From Myotis daubentonii (lineage: Eukaryota; Chordata; Mammalia; Chiroptera; Vespertilionidae), in NCBI RefSeq assembly GCF_963259705.1, contig NC_081861.1:103437226-103501225 (forward strand): 64,000 nt of DNA, in the 5' to 3' direction. Position 1 is the first letter of the stretch. Each line of letters begins with the position of its first letter. The notes beneath the pieces were generated by a model. That model was given only the letters and a program-made list of their open reading frames with translations, did no database searches and was not told the origin of the DNA. Below are positions 12,988 to 24,734 of this stretch, piece by piece. The position numbers and the translations under genes are program-made.

Positions 12988-13067
12988 TTGCATAACTAAT
13001 TCACTTTATTGTACTGATGGGGTGGTCATAATAATCTGGCCGGTCATAATAATCTGGCCACTCAGTG
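12838..13067. mobile_element. TA-flanked MITE (Tc1/mariner-type)
   Basis: 230 bp bounded by TA at 12836-12837 and 13068-13069. The terminal inverted repeats are 57 bp (12838-12894 and 13011-13067) with about five mismatches. Each starts CACTGAGTGG and contains two head-to-tail copies of a 16-bp unit close to CCAGATTATTATGACC. The interior holds an (ATT)n run at about 12954-12982 and no coding sequence. TA duplication and length indicate a non-autonomous Tc1/mariner element. Confidence 0.88.
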
Positions 13068-13069
13068 TA

Positions 13070-14277
13070 TTCTAAATAATCTATGGTTTATCTCTCTCAC
13101 TGTTTGACACCTTTTAAAAAGTGTATGTGTTTATAGACTTAAAGTAATTTCTAAGAACAATGTCAACATATGGTAAGACAACCTTTCATCTAGTAGGCAA
13201 ACTACTCTTGGTGAAGATGATCAAGGCAATGCTGATGCTTTTGGAACAAATGAGCATTCAGCAGACACCAAATTACTAAAACACTTGGCACTGACTGGAA
13301 AGAGGAGAATAAGGAGAGGTAGAGAGAAAATAATTTCATAATTTAATTATTCTTTTAGTTAACAATGATGAAATCATAGAATCTAAGGGCTGACAGAAAT
13401 TTTGAGGTTCTATGGTCCGGTGTTTCCCAAATTTCAATCATTCTTTTACCTACCATATGATCTTTTCATACCTGCTTTTCCCACTTAATATATAAAATAG
13501 TATGTATATTTCTTTAATCTATTTAAACTAATTTTATGTAGTTATTTAACTGCATTTATTTCTTATTTAAGAAGAAATGTTACATTACTATATGATTGGA
13601 AAGCAAGTCACATCTGACATAAAATATGGCAGTTGCAAAAATAAATGGTAATCTATTGTAAATATTAATCAATTAGTATAAAAATATTGGTCCATAAATC
13701 TCCAAAAATTATTTTGTATGTCACTTGTGGCAAATGGGTTCAGTGCTACACCTGTTTTGTATCCACAGAATATGTAGAAAAGAACTTCCCTTACCCAAAA
13801 AGGCTAACTTCTCTTTGAGGTCATAGAACAAAGCTGTGGCAAAAATGAGACTGATCTGGTTACAAGAATATTTCACTATCTGAAAGGTGAATTATTTTCT
13901 GTGTATTTCATGGAGATGAGTTCCACATTAAACTGTCCTTTGAAAGAAGAGCTATTACTTGAGGATTAATAAATTATCACATACATTTTTCTTCTTAAAC
14001 TTACTGTAATACTTCTATTTGCATTCCCAATTATGAGAGTTTAACAGAGGAATTGAAATATGGGAAAGAACATCCCCACAAGGAAAAATATTGAAATGGA
14101 TGGATTCAGATGGGCAAAGCCTCAATCTCTAGACAGAAGGGAAAATTAAACACTGATCATATCTCCTAACAGCTGCATAACTGTAAGGGGCCCATGAAAG
14201 AGACAGCACAATAGCCAACTAGGACAGGCACATCAGGTTTAACTGGAAATCCTAGTGACCAAGGAGTTTGGAGAAAA
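13070..14277. other. No gene recognised; possible old transposon remnant
   Basis: Mostly unique. The stretch from about 13400 (gtgtttcccaaatttcaatc) loosely resembles old hAT-type ends but is too diverged to name. Confidence 0.4.
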
Positions 14278-14302
14278 ATAAAAATAAATAAATAAATAAA
14301 TC
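14278..14302. repeat. (AATA)n simple repeat
   Basis: aaataaataaataaataaat run. Confidence 0.85.
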
Positions 14303-14657
14303 CTAGAATCCTAGTGGTCAGATTTTTTTTTTTCAAATCAGCCACTTCCAGGGCGTGCTTTACTGGATTTAATAAACAATCAGCCCAATTACCTATACTT
14401 TCTCCCTTTTTATCTCTAGACATAGGCAGTTAGAATCAGTTCTCATCAAAATGACTCAAACCAAGCATCCCCAGCCCTTTTTTAAGCATCAACATGATTA
14501 GAATGGTAGCAAGAGTCTCTAACTATAATTAATGCATTAGAGTATTTGGCTTTATTAGTTATTAGTTATAAATGACCATTAGTCAAACCTAGCAATTATG
14601 CAGTGAATGATTGATTCTAAATGACTTTAACTAGAAATGCACCATCTTAAATAATAA

Positions 14658-14712
14658 GATGAATAAACTAAAGCCCAGAGAGGTATAGAACTTGCCAACA
14701 GTAGCAAGTTAA
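14658..14712 (+). mobile_element. MIR fragment
   Basis: agatgaataaactaaagccc then agagaggtatagaacttgcc is the conserved MIR core. It is cut by the L1 at its right. Confidence 0.6.
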
Positions 14713-14729
14713 GATTGCAAATGCAGCTC

Positions 14730-14812
14730 GACAGGTAGCAGGATATAAAATTAACAACCAGAAATCTATGGCATTTTGATACAACAATAATGAACTCTTA
14801 GAAATAGAAACT

Positions 14813-14853
<41 letters not shown>

Positions 14854-16676
14854 CATTTACCATTGTAACAAAATTTAAGATGCTTAAGAATAAACTTAAC
14901 CAAAGAGGTAAAAGACCTGTACTTGGAAAACTATAGGACATTGAAAAAAGACATAGAGGAAGATGTAAACATAAGTTGAAGACTATACCGTGTTCATGGA
15001 TTAATAGAATCAACATCATTAAAATTTCCACACTACTCAAAATAATCTATAGATTCAATGGAATCACCATTAAAATACCAATGGCATATTTCACAGACCT
15101 AGAACAAAATCTCCAAAATTTTATATGGAATCCAAAGAGACCCCAAATAGCTGCAGAAATCTTGATAAAGAGGAACAAAGTTGGAAGAAGCACATTACCA
15201 GATATCAAGTTATACTACAAAGCTGTTGTACTCAAAACAGCTTAGTACTGGCACAAGAACAGGCATATAAATCAATGGAACAGAACAGAACACCCAGAAA
15301 CTGACCTATGCCATTATACTCAATTAATATTTGACAAAGGAAGCAAGATTGTCATTGGAGTAGTGACAGTCTCTTCAATAAATTGTATTGGGAAAATTGG
15401 ACAGATACATGCAAAAAAAAATGAAATGAGACCATCAACTTACACCATACATAAGAATAAATTCAAAATGGGTAAAAGACTCAAATGTAAGCCATGAAAC
15501 CATAATAATCTTAGAAAAAACTATAGGCAGCAAAAATATCAGACATCTCTCATAGAAATATGTTTACTGAAACATCCCCCAGGACAATGGAAATTAAGTA
15601 GGAAATAAATAAATAGGACTACATCAGAATTAAAAGCTTCTGCACAGCAAAAGAAACCATCAACAGAATAACAATAGAACCCACTTCATGGGAGAACATA
15701 TTTGCCAATGATACATATGTTAAGAGGTTAATCTCCAAAATACTTAGGGCACTCATAAAACTTAACAAAAGGAAGACAAATTATCCAATTAAAAAATGGG
15801 CAAAGGACCTACTGGTAAACAGACACTTCTCCAAAGTGAACATACAGAAGGCTAAGAGGCATATGCAAACATGCTCAAAGATACTCATCATTCAAGAGAT
15901 ACAAATCAAAACAACAATGAGGTACCACCTCACACCTGTCAGAATAGCTATCATCAACAAATCAACAAACGACAAGTGCTGGTGAAGATGTGGAGAAAAG
16001 AAAACCCTCAGGCACTCCTGGTGGGAATGCAGACTGGTGCAGCCACTGTGGAGAACAGTATGGAGTTTCCTCAAAAAATTAAAAATGGAACTCCCATTTG
16101 ACCCAGTGATCCCACTTCTAGGAATATATCCTAAGAAATCGGAAACACCAATCAGAAAGGATATATGCACCCCTATGTTCATAGCAGCACACTTTACAAT
16201 AGCTAAGATTTGGAAACAGCCCAAGTGCCCATCAGCAGATGAATGGATAAAAAAGCTGTGGTACATTTACACAATGGAATACTATGCAGCTGTAAAATGA
16301 AAGAACTCTTACCATTTGCAACAGCTTGAATGGACCTGGAGAGTATTAAGCTAAGTGAAGTAAGCCAGTCAGACAAAGGTAAGTATCACATGAGCTCACT
16401 CATATGTGGAATCTAATGACCACAATAAACTGATGAACAAAATAGATCCAGAGACACAGAAGCATGGAACAGGCTTGCAACCTCAGAGGGAAGGCAGGGG
16501 AGGGTGTGTGGGTGGGAAGAGTTCAACCAAAGAACTTGTATGCATATATGCATAACCCATGGACACAGACAATAGGGTGGTGAAGGCCTGTGGAAAGGGT
16601 TGTGGGTGGACTAGAAGAGGTCAATGGGAGGAAAAGAAGACGTATATAATACTTTCAACAATAAAGATTAAGAAAA
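14730..16676 (+). mobile_element. LINE-1, 5'-truncated, sense
   Basis: ORF2 from the end of the RT domain to the C-terminus, then the 3' UTR and an A-rich tail. Decayed pieces include [10 protein letters not shown] and [21 protein letters not shown] (CA)n run lies inside it at 14814-14849. Confidence 0.85.
14814..14849. repeat. (CA)n microsatellite
   Basis: About 18 ca units, expanded within L1 ORF2 sequence. Confidence 0.97.
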
Positions 16677-16679
16677 AAC

Positions 16680-18642
16680 ATTGAAGACCCGAAAGGGCGT
16701 CTTTGAATGACAGGTATGACTATTGATAGTTTACTATATTGGAATGAAAAAATTAAAATATTTAGTTAAGAAAAAAGAAATTATGAACACACTTAAAATC
16801 CAAGTGTGAATGTGAGTATAATCCTATTTCTAAACACCATATTCTGTTTGAGCATCAGTTTTTCCTCTCTTTCTCCCACTTCCCACTTCCACCTTTGCTT
16901 TAGAAAGCATTTATTCTTTCAAGTACATAGCATTTTTTTAAAGTGAAAATCCTCTCTTTTAAAACTGACACTGAAGTTTTACATTTAAAACATTACGGTG
17001 AGTTTTTATAAAAAATATATATCTCAATTCTTAAGTTCATCGAACTCTTTTAGCTTTTTCCCAGCCAAGACTTCGTATTTTGGCTTTATGCCCTCATACC
17101 AACTCAAATCTAAACCAGGCTCCTTAATGGGTAACTCTACTTTAACTCAGATCTGACATCAGTCTTTCTTTCATGCACCTGGCTTCATTTATCTTTGTAC
17201 ATTTCAACATGTTTACATTGCCTGCACAAGCTAGGTTTTCTAAATCCCTGTGCTCCCCATGACCTTCACTTTCCCATATCTAGACATTTTTCTTAAAATG
17301 TTTACAAAATGTCTATTGTTTGTCCAGAAACTTCTTGCAAGGGCAGAGAGCAAGACTTTATGAAAACAACTATTGTTTTCAAATGCTCAGTGCTAAGTTA
17401 GTTCCTTTCTGGGCAAATTGCCCTGTATGCCTCAAGAAACAGAAATAAAAATTTACAATGTATGAATGTTGAAACAAAAACTCAAGGTGAAGAAATGGAA
17501 ATCCAGATACATATGGAAATAAAAAATAGTGTCAATATGTTTGAATGTTAATATGCTTAAGCCAAATTATCTATTTATCTTGAAGGTGAGAAGTACATTG
17601 CATTTCATTAAGTGGAAGCCATTCTTAGTCATTCTCCTATCCACTGGTCTTATGTAACAGAAAAAAAAATCACAGGAAAATAGTTCCAAAAATGATTTGG
17701 AAAGTATGATCCTCTCTCACTTCTAAATTCCATCTTTTTAATGTGTGTGTTGTTTTTTTTTGCTTGTTAGCTTGTTTAACTTACAAAATAACTAGGGGCT
17801 TATTTATTAGTTTGTGTTTATTTATTTATGCTTTTTCTTAAGGGGCTTCTGTTTATTACATTAGCTTTATGATTAGTTGTCATCAGTGCTATGCAAACAG
17901 AAATTACATATGGTCCTTCTTTGCAGGTATTCAAAGGTAACTTCTCTTCCAGAAAAATTTATTATATTTATATGTAGCCAGAATCTCAATGTCCCTCACC
18001 TTGATCCATTTCATGATCCTCCCCTGGTCCTTTTCCCCTGGCTCTTCTCCCCTGCTAATGATTCATCGATTTTCTGTATATGTGTATCTTAGAGTAGGTG
18101 ATAATAGAGGAATTTATTTTTAAAATTTACTTTTGTTATCCTTGGAAATTATAGTTTCAATGCACAGTTTATCAAATTGTTTTAAAAATGTCCTTTCAAA
18201 TCAATTCTTATAGAATCAAACTGTATTGAGAAGTATCCTGCTCCTCCTCTCCCCACATTTACAAACATATTATAACCCTACTATAGATTTGTTGGTTTTG
18301 CTAAATAAAGCTAAAGAAATGAACAGATGAAATATAGTGCAAATAATAGTAGTCTCCATAATTACGACTTTATCACATTTCTCTTAAAAGCAAAAGCCCC
18401 CATTTTAGCACATGAGAGTGTATAGTATCATAGGCACATTCTTTTTTATTTGTGTTAAGACATCTTTTATAAGAAATTCTTGATCATGTTCATGACCATG
18501 GGTGATTAAAATCTATAGATTATTCATAATGGTTTAATTTTCTGTTACATAGCCTTTCCCCAACACATTACTTTAGATAGGCTCTCTAAAACCCCATTAA
18601 TCTCCAAGATTTTGGATTTTAAGTAGCAAAATTATTAAGGTT
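16680..18642. other. No gene or repeat recognised
   Basis: Unique-looking AT-rich sequence with short poly-T runs. No supported frame. Confidence 0.5.
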
Positions 18643-18657
18643 GAGACTCTATCTTTT

Positions 18658-18858
18658 TCTTAAAAGTATATTTGATTGATTTTTTACAGAGAAGAAGGGA
18701 GAGGGATAGAGAGTTAGAAACATCGATCAGCTGCCTCCTGCACACCCCCTACTGGGGATGTGCCCAAAACCAAGGTACATGCTCTTGACCAGAATCAAAC
18801 CCTGGACCCTTCAGTCCACAGGTCGACGCTCTATCCACTGAGCCAAACCGGTTCGGGC
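18658..18858 (-). mobile_element. VES-type SINE
   Basis: Reverse-complement VES with a well-kept head (ccactgagccaaaccggttc). Perfect 15-bp duplication gagactctatctttt at 18643-18657 and 18859-18873. Confidence 0.95.
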
Positions 18859-19344
18859 GAGACTCTATCTTTTGTTATTCCTTCATTAGGTAGGCATACA
18901 GAAATAAAGAGAAAATGACTTAGTATATTTAAACATTAACTGCATTGAGAATTTCAGTTCTAGTTGGAAACTTTTAAAAATCAGTGAAATAAGTGTCAAG
19001 CATGATTTTTTCTATCTTCCGAGAAAATGTTTCCCTTAACTGCCTACACAGGAACACCCAGTAATCATCTGAAAGCAATAATAATGTGGTTTCATTATTC
19101 TAGCAGCCTTTCTCTTTAAGAGGCTAATAAGGTCTTGACAGAACTACTCCTAAAGCCTGTGGCGCCCTCTTCTGACCCCTCCCCCAACAAGGTATGGGTT
19201 TTGTTTCTGAACTACCCTGGGGCTTTTTTTTGCTTTTGCTTTCTCCTAACCTTATCTGTTACTTTACTCTTGTGTGTGTGGAGAGGGATGGGGAGTGGTG
19301 GGTGGAGGTGGATGGGATTGAGCAAAAAATAAAAAAAAAAGAGA

Positions 19345-19455
19345 GAGGACTCATGGACATGGATAATGTTGTGGTGATTGCTGGGTATAGGGGGTTGGGT
19401 GGAGGTGGAAGAGAATATAGAGGGGATAAATGGTGATGGAAAAAATAAATATCAT
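19345..19455 (+). mobile_element. Probable LINE-1 3' UTR fragment
   Basis: G-rich tract followed by ggggataaatggtgatgg and an A-rich end, a pattern found in L1MA-type 3' UTRs. Confidence 0.45.
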
Positions 19456-21461
19456 GCAAAAATTCAGAGGTAACTGGTGGAAAACACAGGTCCTATGATA
19501 GAAATATGGCTACAGCTCCATGGTGATTGTGTTACATATTCCTATGTTTTCATTTTGAAATTTGAGCTTTGTTCCAGAAGAGAAGAAATAATATTGAAAT
19601 TTGAAATGGGATAAAAGTCTCACTCAAGCAATAAGCCTGCATAAAAACAATCTTATGAAAAAGGAAATAAGAATTGTATGCTAAAACATCTAAATGAATT
19701 GTAAAAATAATTACTTATTAAAATTCAAACTTCATGCCATTAACTGCCTGGTAGCAGAAAATCAAGATGGCTGTTCTGAATAACTTATACTCTGTACTAA
19801 AAAATATTTTATGCTTCTCTGTTCAGAAATAGATGTTCTATTTGGACACTTCTAATATTTTATCTCACTCTTCTTTATTATCCACTCATGCTAGTTTCCT
19901 TTTCCATTCCTCATAAATGTTGCTAAAAGGGGTTTTCTAACAAAAGGTCTTCCTCTCTACTTGATGTTCATTCAAGCAACTGCCATTCCCATTATTTTCA
20001 GGCCCATCCCAAATCTTGTTTGCTCAAGGAAATATTTTATTAATATTTCCCCTCACATGACCCTTGCTCTCCTCTCAATCTCTTTATCTAGAAGCACACT
20101 GTTAAGAACTCCCTTATGCTGTACTATAATGAGACTGATTCCACAATATAGTCATGACAAAAAATTTTTAAAAATCTCACTATAATCAACACTTAATATT
20201 CTCTATTTTATAACTGCTACCATGCTTAGATTTTGATTTGTTCTTCTATTTGGAGTTTGAGCATTATAAATACAGAAGCATGCTCACCTACTTGATTTTC
20301 ACTGAACTTGGCTCACCCAGTAAGTATTATCCCTAAAGTCTTGAGTACTCTTGTTGAATATTCTAATGGTGAATCTAAATCAGATTGGTAACTAAAAATT
20401 TTCAGTTAAATTAAACACTCAACTAGCCAAAGTAACTAGCTTTCAGACCACCTCTATTAGATGGGTACAATTTCCATGCCCCAGCAGTCTTTTGCTGGCT
20501 GGTTTTAAAATTCACAATAAAGTGACCGGTTTTTTGGTTTGCACATTTACTTTATATAAAAACTTTACATAAAAGCAAAATTAAATGGAAGAGGAGTGAT
20601 TCATTTCTTGAAAGGCATTTGTATTTGCTGAAAGAGCCACCTCCTGGTTGAATTTTGCACTGGAGCCAACAGAATTTTTCACCAGTTTGTTTGGCAAGAT
20701 TAAATGGAATTGTCAGGATAGCTTCAAAAGGAGGATGCGAAGTAGAAAATTGATAATTAATACTAAGTTGTTATTTTACAATGAATTCAAATGCAGAATG
20801 AAATTGAGTAGGTCCCTGCCATACATCTTCCATATTTGTGGAAATTTTATCTTTAGTATCCAAGTTCTGATCTTGACCTTTGCTATTAAAATAGTACAAA
20901 AAAATGTTCAAAGACACTGAGCTTTTATACAAATTAAAGACTGACAGCAGGTGGAATATTTTGCTATTTGAGAAGGGATACATCTGAGAAAATTTTATTG
21001 TAAATTGATTACTGATGCCTGTGTTTGTATGATTGGCATTTATATGGTAGAGCATCAGGCCCAGGTGATCAATTTTGAAGGAATCCCATTCTCTCCCTTG
21101 AATAGTTATTTTTTTTAGCTTGATCCTGTGGAAATACTGCCTCAGTGCCATGCACCTTACCTCCTTTCTTCTCTGTGACATGTTTGCCTTACAGTCATCA
21201 ATACTGATGCCCTGTTCCTTGTTTCTAAATGATCTGCATTATTTCTTTTATGTTCTCTTTAGCACCTCTCTTCATTACTTCATGTCAAATGGTCTTTCAA
21301 AGTTTAGTGATCAAGCCTCATTCCCAGCTCATTCTGATATTCTTTCTGAAGGTTTCTCAATTGTAGCAGAGAAAAAAATGAAAAAGAATCTAAGGAACTA
21401 GAATTTACCAACTTACTAATTTGTGGGGGGTGACATTTCCTTAGATATAAAAAAACATAGT
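19456..21461. other. No gene or repeat recognised
   Basis: Unique-looking sequence. A minus-strand frame at 20771-21181 has no recognisable motif and no promoter or splice context. I do not call it a gene. Confidence 0.5.
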
Positions 21462-21647
21462 CCATCTGGCATGGCTCAGTGGTTGAGCATTGACCTATGA
21501 ACCAGGAGGTCACTGGTTCAAGTCCCAGTCAAGGCACACGCCTGGGTTGTGGGCTCCATCTCCAGTGGGGGGCATACAGGAGGCAACCAATCAATGATTC
21601 TCATCATTAATGTTTCTCTCTCCCTCTCCCTTCCTCTCTGAAACCAA

Positions 21648-22601
21648 TCTATATATATAAAATCCTAATATGCAAATAGACCAGTGGAACAACTGAACTA
21701 CCAAACAACTGGTTGCTATGACGTGTGCTGACCACCACAGAGCGCGTGCGGAACATGACAGGCATCGGCATCAGGCAGCAGAGTGTGGAACATGGCAGGC
21801 ATCAGCCGTGGTGGGATGGTGGAGCAGGTGAGAAGGGGGCACCAGACCAAGGCAGGGAGCCGGTCGCTATCATTAAGGTGAGCCTCTGGTGGTTACTGAA
21901 GATTCTTTGCTGCCGTGTGCCATGGTCCCACTAGGCCAGTGATGGCGAACCTTTTGAGCTCGGCATGTCAGCATTTTGGAAAACCCTAACTTAACTCTGG
22001 TGCCGTGTCACATATAGAAATTTTTTTATATTTGCAACCATAGTAAAACAACGATTTATATTTTTGATATTTATTTTATATATTTAAATGCCATTTAACA
22101 AAGAAAAATCAACCAAAAAAATGAGTTCGCGTGTCACCTCTGACACGCGTGTCATAGGTTCGCCATCACAGCACTAGGCACTTGCACCCACTGCCGGTGC
22201 TGGAGCTTCCATTCACACCCGTTGCCGGTGCTCAGTGCTGGCCCTGATTGCTCGGCACCATCAGTGGGTGCGAGTGGGGGCTGCTGGCCCTGATAGCCCC
22301 TCAGGGCTTCTCCACCTCCCCCTGCTCCTGAGGGGCAATTGGGGCAGCAGTCACCGCTCACACCTGCTGCTGGCTCCAGCCCCAATTGCTCCTCACGATC
22401 AGCAGGTGCTAGCAGAGTCATCAGCGCAGGAGTGGTGGCGGGAGCAGGGCTGCCTGCAAACAGGGGATCTGGAGCTGCAGTAGGAGGGGCTGGGTGAGAG
22501 CACAGAGGATGGGCCAAGACCCGCTCCTGTGCCCACCGCAGCTTTCCATTGCAGCCCACAGTTCCTTTAAAGGTACATGAATTCATTTACTGGGGCCCTA
22601 G
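21648..22601 (+). mobile_element. Non-autonomous Helitron (HeliBat-like), 954 bp
   Basis: Begins with TC (TCTATATATATAAAATCCTA, then the ATATGCAAAT block) and ends with CTAG. Host bases A (21647) and T (22602) give the A^T target typical of Helitrons. A degraded hairpin (gtacatgaattcatttac) sits about 13 bp before CTAG. The interior is GC-rich and non-coding, and carries a later hAT MITE at 21937-22171. Confidence 0.88.
21937..22171 (+). mobile_element. hAT MITE, family A
   Basis: 235 bp with inverted ends close to CAGTGATGGCGAACC and a perfect 8-bp duplication cactaggc at 21929-21936 and 22172-22179, the hAT hallmark. Homologous to 57864-58099 in the opposite orientation. No coding sequence. 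Confidence 0.93.
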
Positions 22602-22617
22602 TAAAACTATATTTAAA

Positions 22618-22640
22618 AACAAACAAACAAACAAATAAAC
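22618..22640. repeat. (AAAC)n simple repeat
   Basis: aaaacaaacaaacaaacaaa run, continuing the VES A-tail. Confidence 0.8.
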
Positions 22641-22734
22641 TAGAGCATATATAACATGTTGAATAGATTAAGATAGCATCTAAAAAACATTTTTCATTAT
22701 ACTGAAATAGCTTTCATTCATCTATTTAGTCATG

Positions 22735-22865
22735 CTTACATTTGTTATTGGGTAGATTTTTTTGAACACTTACCATGAGCCAGGTAATGTTCTGAGTAGT
22801 AATAATATAGCAGTGAACAAACTATGAGTCTGACTCTTATGGACCTACAGTTTATTGGTAGAAGA
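22735..22865 (+). mobile_element. Possible ancient MIR/L2-type fragment
   Basis: gaacacttaccatgagccag, then atagcagtgaacaaact: a pattern seen in very old mammalian SINE/LINE remnants. Family uncertain. Confidence 0.4.
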
Positions 22866-22890
22866 CAGGGATTAAAAATAACCTAAATAG

Positions 22891-23300
22891 CCCTGGCTAG
22901 GTAGCTCAGTTGATTAGCAGCGGTCGGCAAACTGCGGCTCAAGCCACATGCAGCTCTTTGGCCCCTAGAGTGTGGCTCTTCCACAAAATACCACGTGCAG
23001 GCGCACACGTACAGTGCGATTGAAACTTCGTAGCCCATGCGCAGAAGTCGGTTTTCGGCCTGGGCGAGTCTATTTTGAAGAAGTACTGTTGATATTTGGC
23101 TCTGTTGACTAATGAGTTTGCTGACCACTGGATTAGAGCATTGTCCCATATGCCAAAGTTGTGAGTTTGATCCAGGTCAGAGCACATACAAGAATCAGCC
23201 AATGAATGCATATATGAGTAGTACAACAAATCAATGATTCTCTCTCTCTCTACCTATCTCTCTCTTTTTCTCTCTCTTTTAAATCAATCAATAAAAATAA
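22891..23300 (+). mobile_element. VES-type SINE split by a hAT MITE
   Basis: Left piece ccctggctaggtagctcagt to 22917. Right piece from 23131 (gattagagcattgtccc) to an A-rich tail. Interrupted by 22918-23130. Confidence 0.88.
22918..23130. mobile_element. hAT MITE, family B
   Basis: 213 bp with inverted ends close to CAGYGGTCRGCAAACT. A direct repeat gattag abuts both ends (22912-22917 and 23131-23136). A full hAT duplication is 8 bp, so two positions have diverged. Homologous to 25691-25842. Confidence 0.85.
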
Positions 23301-23326
23301 ATTTAAATGCTTAAAATAAATATTTA

Positions 23327-24025
23327 TATTTTCAATACATGACTTTTATTGCATCTTTAAAATGTTGCAGATAAGTCTGAAGCATCATTTGGCATCTTGC
23401 TGTTTCTATAGCTGGACAACTTAGATCTTATTCATCAGCCTGCTGAACTGTTCCTTTTTCAGAAGCATAGATACCATCCAAAATTTTTCTGATATTCTTG
23501 TTTTTAACTGATGTGTCTTGCTGAATCAAAGCAGCTGAATTTGGTGCAAGTTCAATGTTGTTTCTCATTCAAGAATCAACTCATCTTTCTGGGCTTGAGA
23601 TAATGAACAAGCAACACATGATCTCATCCAAACCCTGCAGATGTATTCTTCACTCAAGAAATTTTTGATTTCAACAAGATAACCATCCTTCTGAATAACA
23701 ACTTTGATGGGGAAGTGAGCTTATACCAACCTCATCTTGTATAAGAGGCTGAATGTAACACCCTTGATCATGACTACAGATAGTGTGAACCATGGCCAGT
23801 TCCTTTCTATTTCCCCACCATCTGTCAAACTGAAGCCTCTTCTTTTTCTTTCTTAGGAGACTGAGTTCTACATTGGTGTGGTTGAAGTCCATCCACAGGG
23901 TGCTTCTGGGGCCCTTCACAATAACTGTGCATCCCTTCAGAGTGATGTTCATATTTTCTGGGATGGTAACAGTCTGATTGCTGAGAATGGTCTTCATCCT
24001 TGCAGTGGATGTGGCAAAGAGAGCC
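23327..24025 (-). pseudogene. RPL9: RPL9 processed pseudogene
   Basis: Intronless antisense copy of ribosomal protein L9 mRNA. The ATG is at 23997-23995, preceded by a 5' UTR-like stretch. The reading region ends at TAA 23430-23428, with a minus-strand AATAAA near 23348-23343. The beginning reads [10 protein letters not shown] and [11 protein letters not shown]. Frameshifts and stops break it after about 80 residues. Flanked by a 15-bp duplication taaaataaatattta at 23312-23326 and 24026-24040, so this is an L1-mediated retrocopy. The parental protein is a 60S ribosomal subunit component; this copy cannot make it. Confidence 0.92.
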
Positions 24026-24049
24026 TAAAATAAATATTTAAATTAAAAA

Positions 24050-24725
24050 TTGTAACTCTGAGCATCTGCCAGCTCCAAGTATCTGTGACGGGGCCAGTTC
24101 CAGGCCAGGAGTTCAAAGTCAAGTGTGAGGCTGGGAGCAGAGCACAGCCTCTTTGTGCACCCAACCACCATGACCCACTTCAACAAGGTATAGGCTCTCT
24201 GCTGGCAGAGGTTAAGAACAAGGTTGCTTCCAAGTATGACCATCAAGCAGAGGAAGATTTCTGCAATTGGCTATAAGAGGTGATAGGCACAATCCTCTGC
24301 AAGTTCATAAACAAGCTACAGGCTCAGTGAAAGTCAATGAGTCCTCATTAAATTGGCTTCAGTGAGAGAATTTTGACAACTTCATTAAAGCTATTCAGGC
24401 TTATGGTATGAAGCCCCATGACATATTTGAAGCAAATGTTCTTTTTGAGAATGGAAACACGACTCAAGTTCAAATGATGCTGGTGATTCTGGCAACAAAA
24501 GGATTCCATATCACCATCGACATTGGAGTGAAGTGTGCAGAAAAACAAACATAACGCTTTGATGAAGGAAAATTAAAAGATGGCCAAAGTGTCATTCATT
24601 TGCAGATGGGAACCAATAAATGCGCCAGCCAGGTATGAGGGAATAAGACCAAAATATGAAGTCTCGGCTGGGCAAAAGCTACATGAGTTTGATAAACAGG
24701 AATTTAGTTTTATTTTAAATAAAAA
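24050..24725 (+). pseudogene. CNN3: CNN3 (calponin 3) processed pseudogene, partial
   Basis: Intronless copy of calponin-3 mRNA. The ATG at 24170 is followed by THFNK, then frameshifts and stops. Recognisable pieces: [42 protein letters not shown]. It covers the calponin-homology domain and the first calponin repeat. The later repeats and acidic tail are missing or collapsed. CNN3 is an actin-binding cytoskeletal protein; this copy is non-functional. It starts about 10 bp from the RPL9 retrocopy's right duplication, in opposite orientation. Confidence 0.88.
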
Positions 24726-24734
24726 CTCACCTTG

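Larger units (their letters stand above)
21462..22625 (+). mobile_element. VES-type SINE split by a Helitron
   Basis: VES head and body at 21462-21647. Its A-rich tail resumes at 22602. Removing 21648-22601 joins ctgaaaccaa to taaaactata, a normal VES tail. Confidence 0.9.

Noticed and set aside
19250..19440. G-rich stretch as a G-quadruplex
   Set aside because: Too few runs of three or more G within a short span; better explained as an L1 3' UTR fragment.
20771..21181. 136-codon minus-strand frame
   Set aside because: No motif, no splice or promoter context, ordinary non-coding composition.
22152..22586. Open frames in the Helitron interior (22152-22586 minus and overlaps)
   Set aside because: GC-rich non-autonomous Helitron filler with no motif; the frames cross the later hAT MITE edge.
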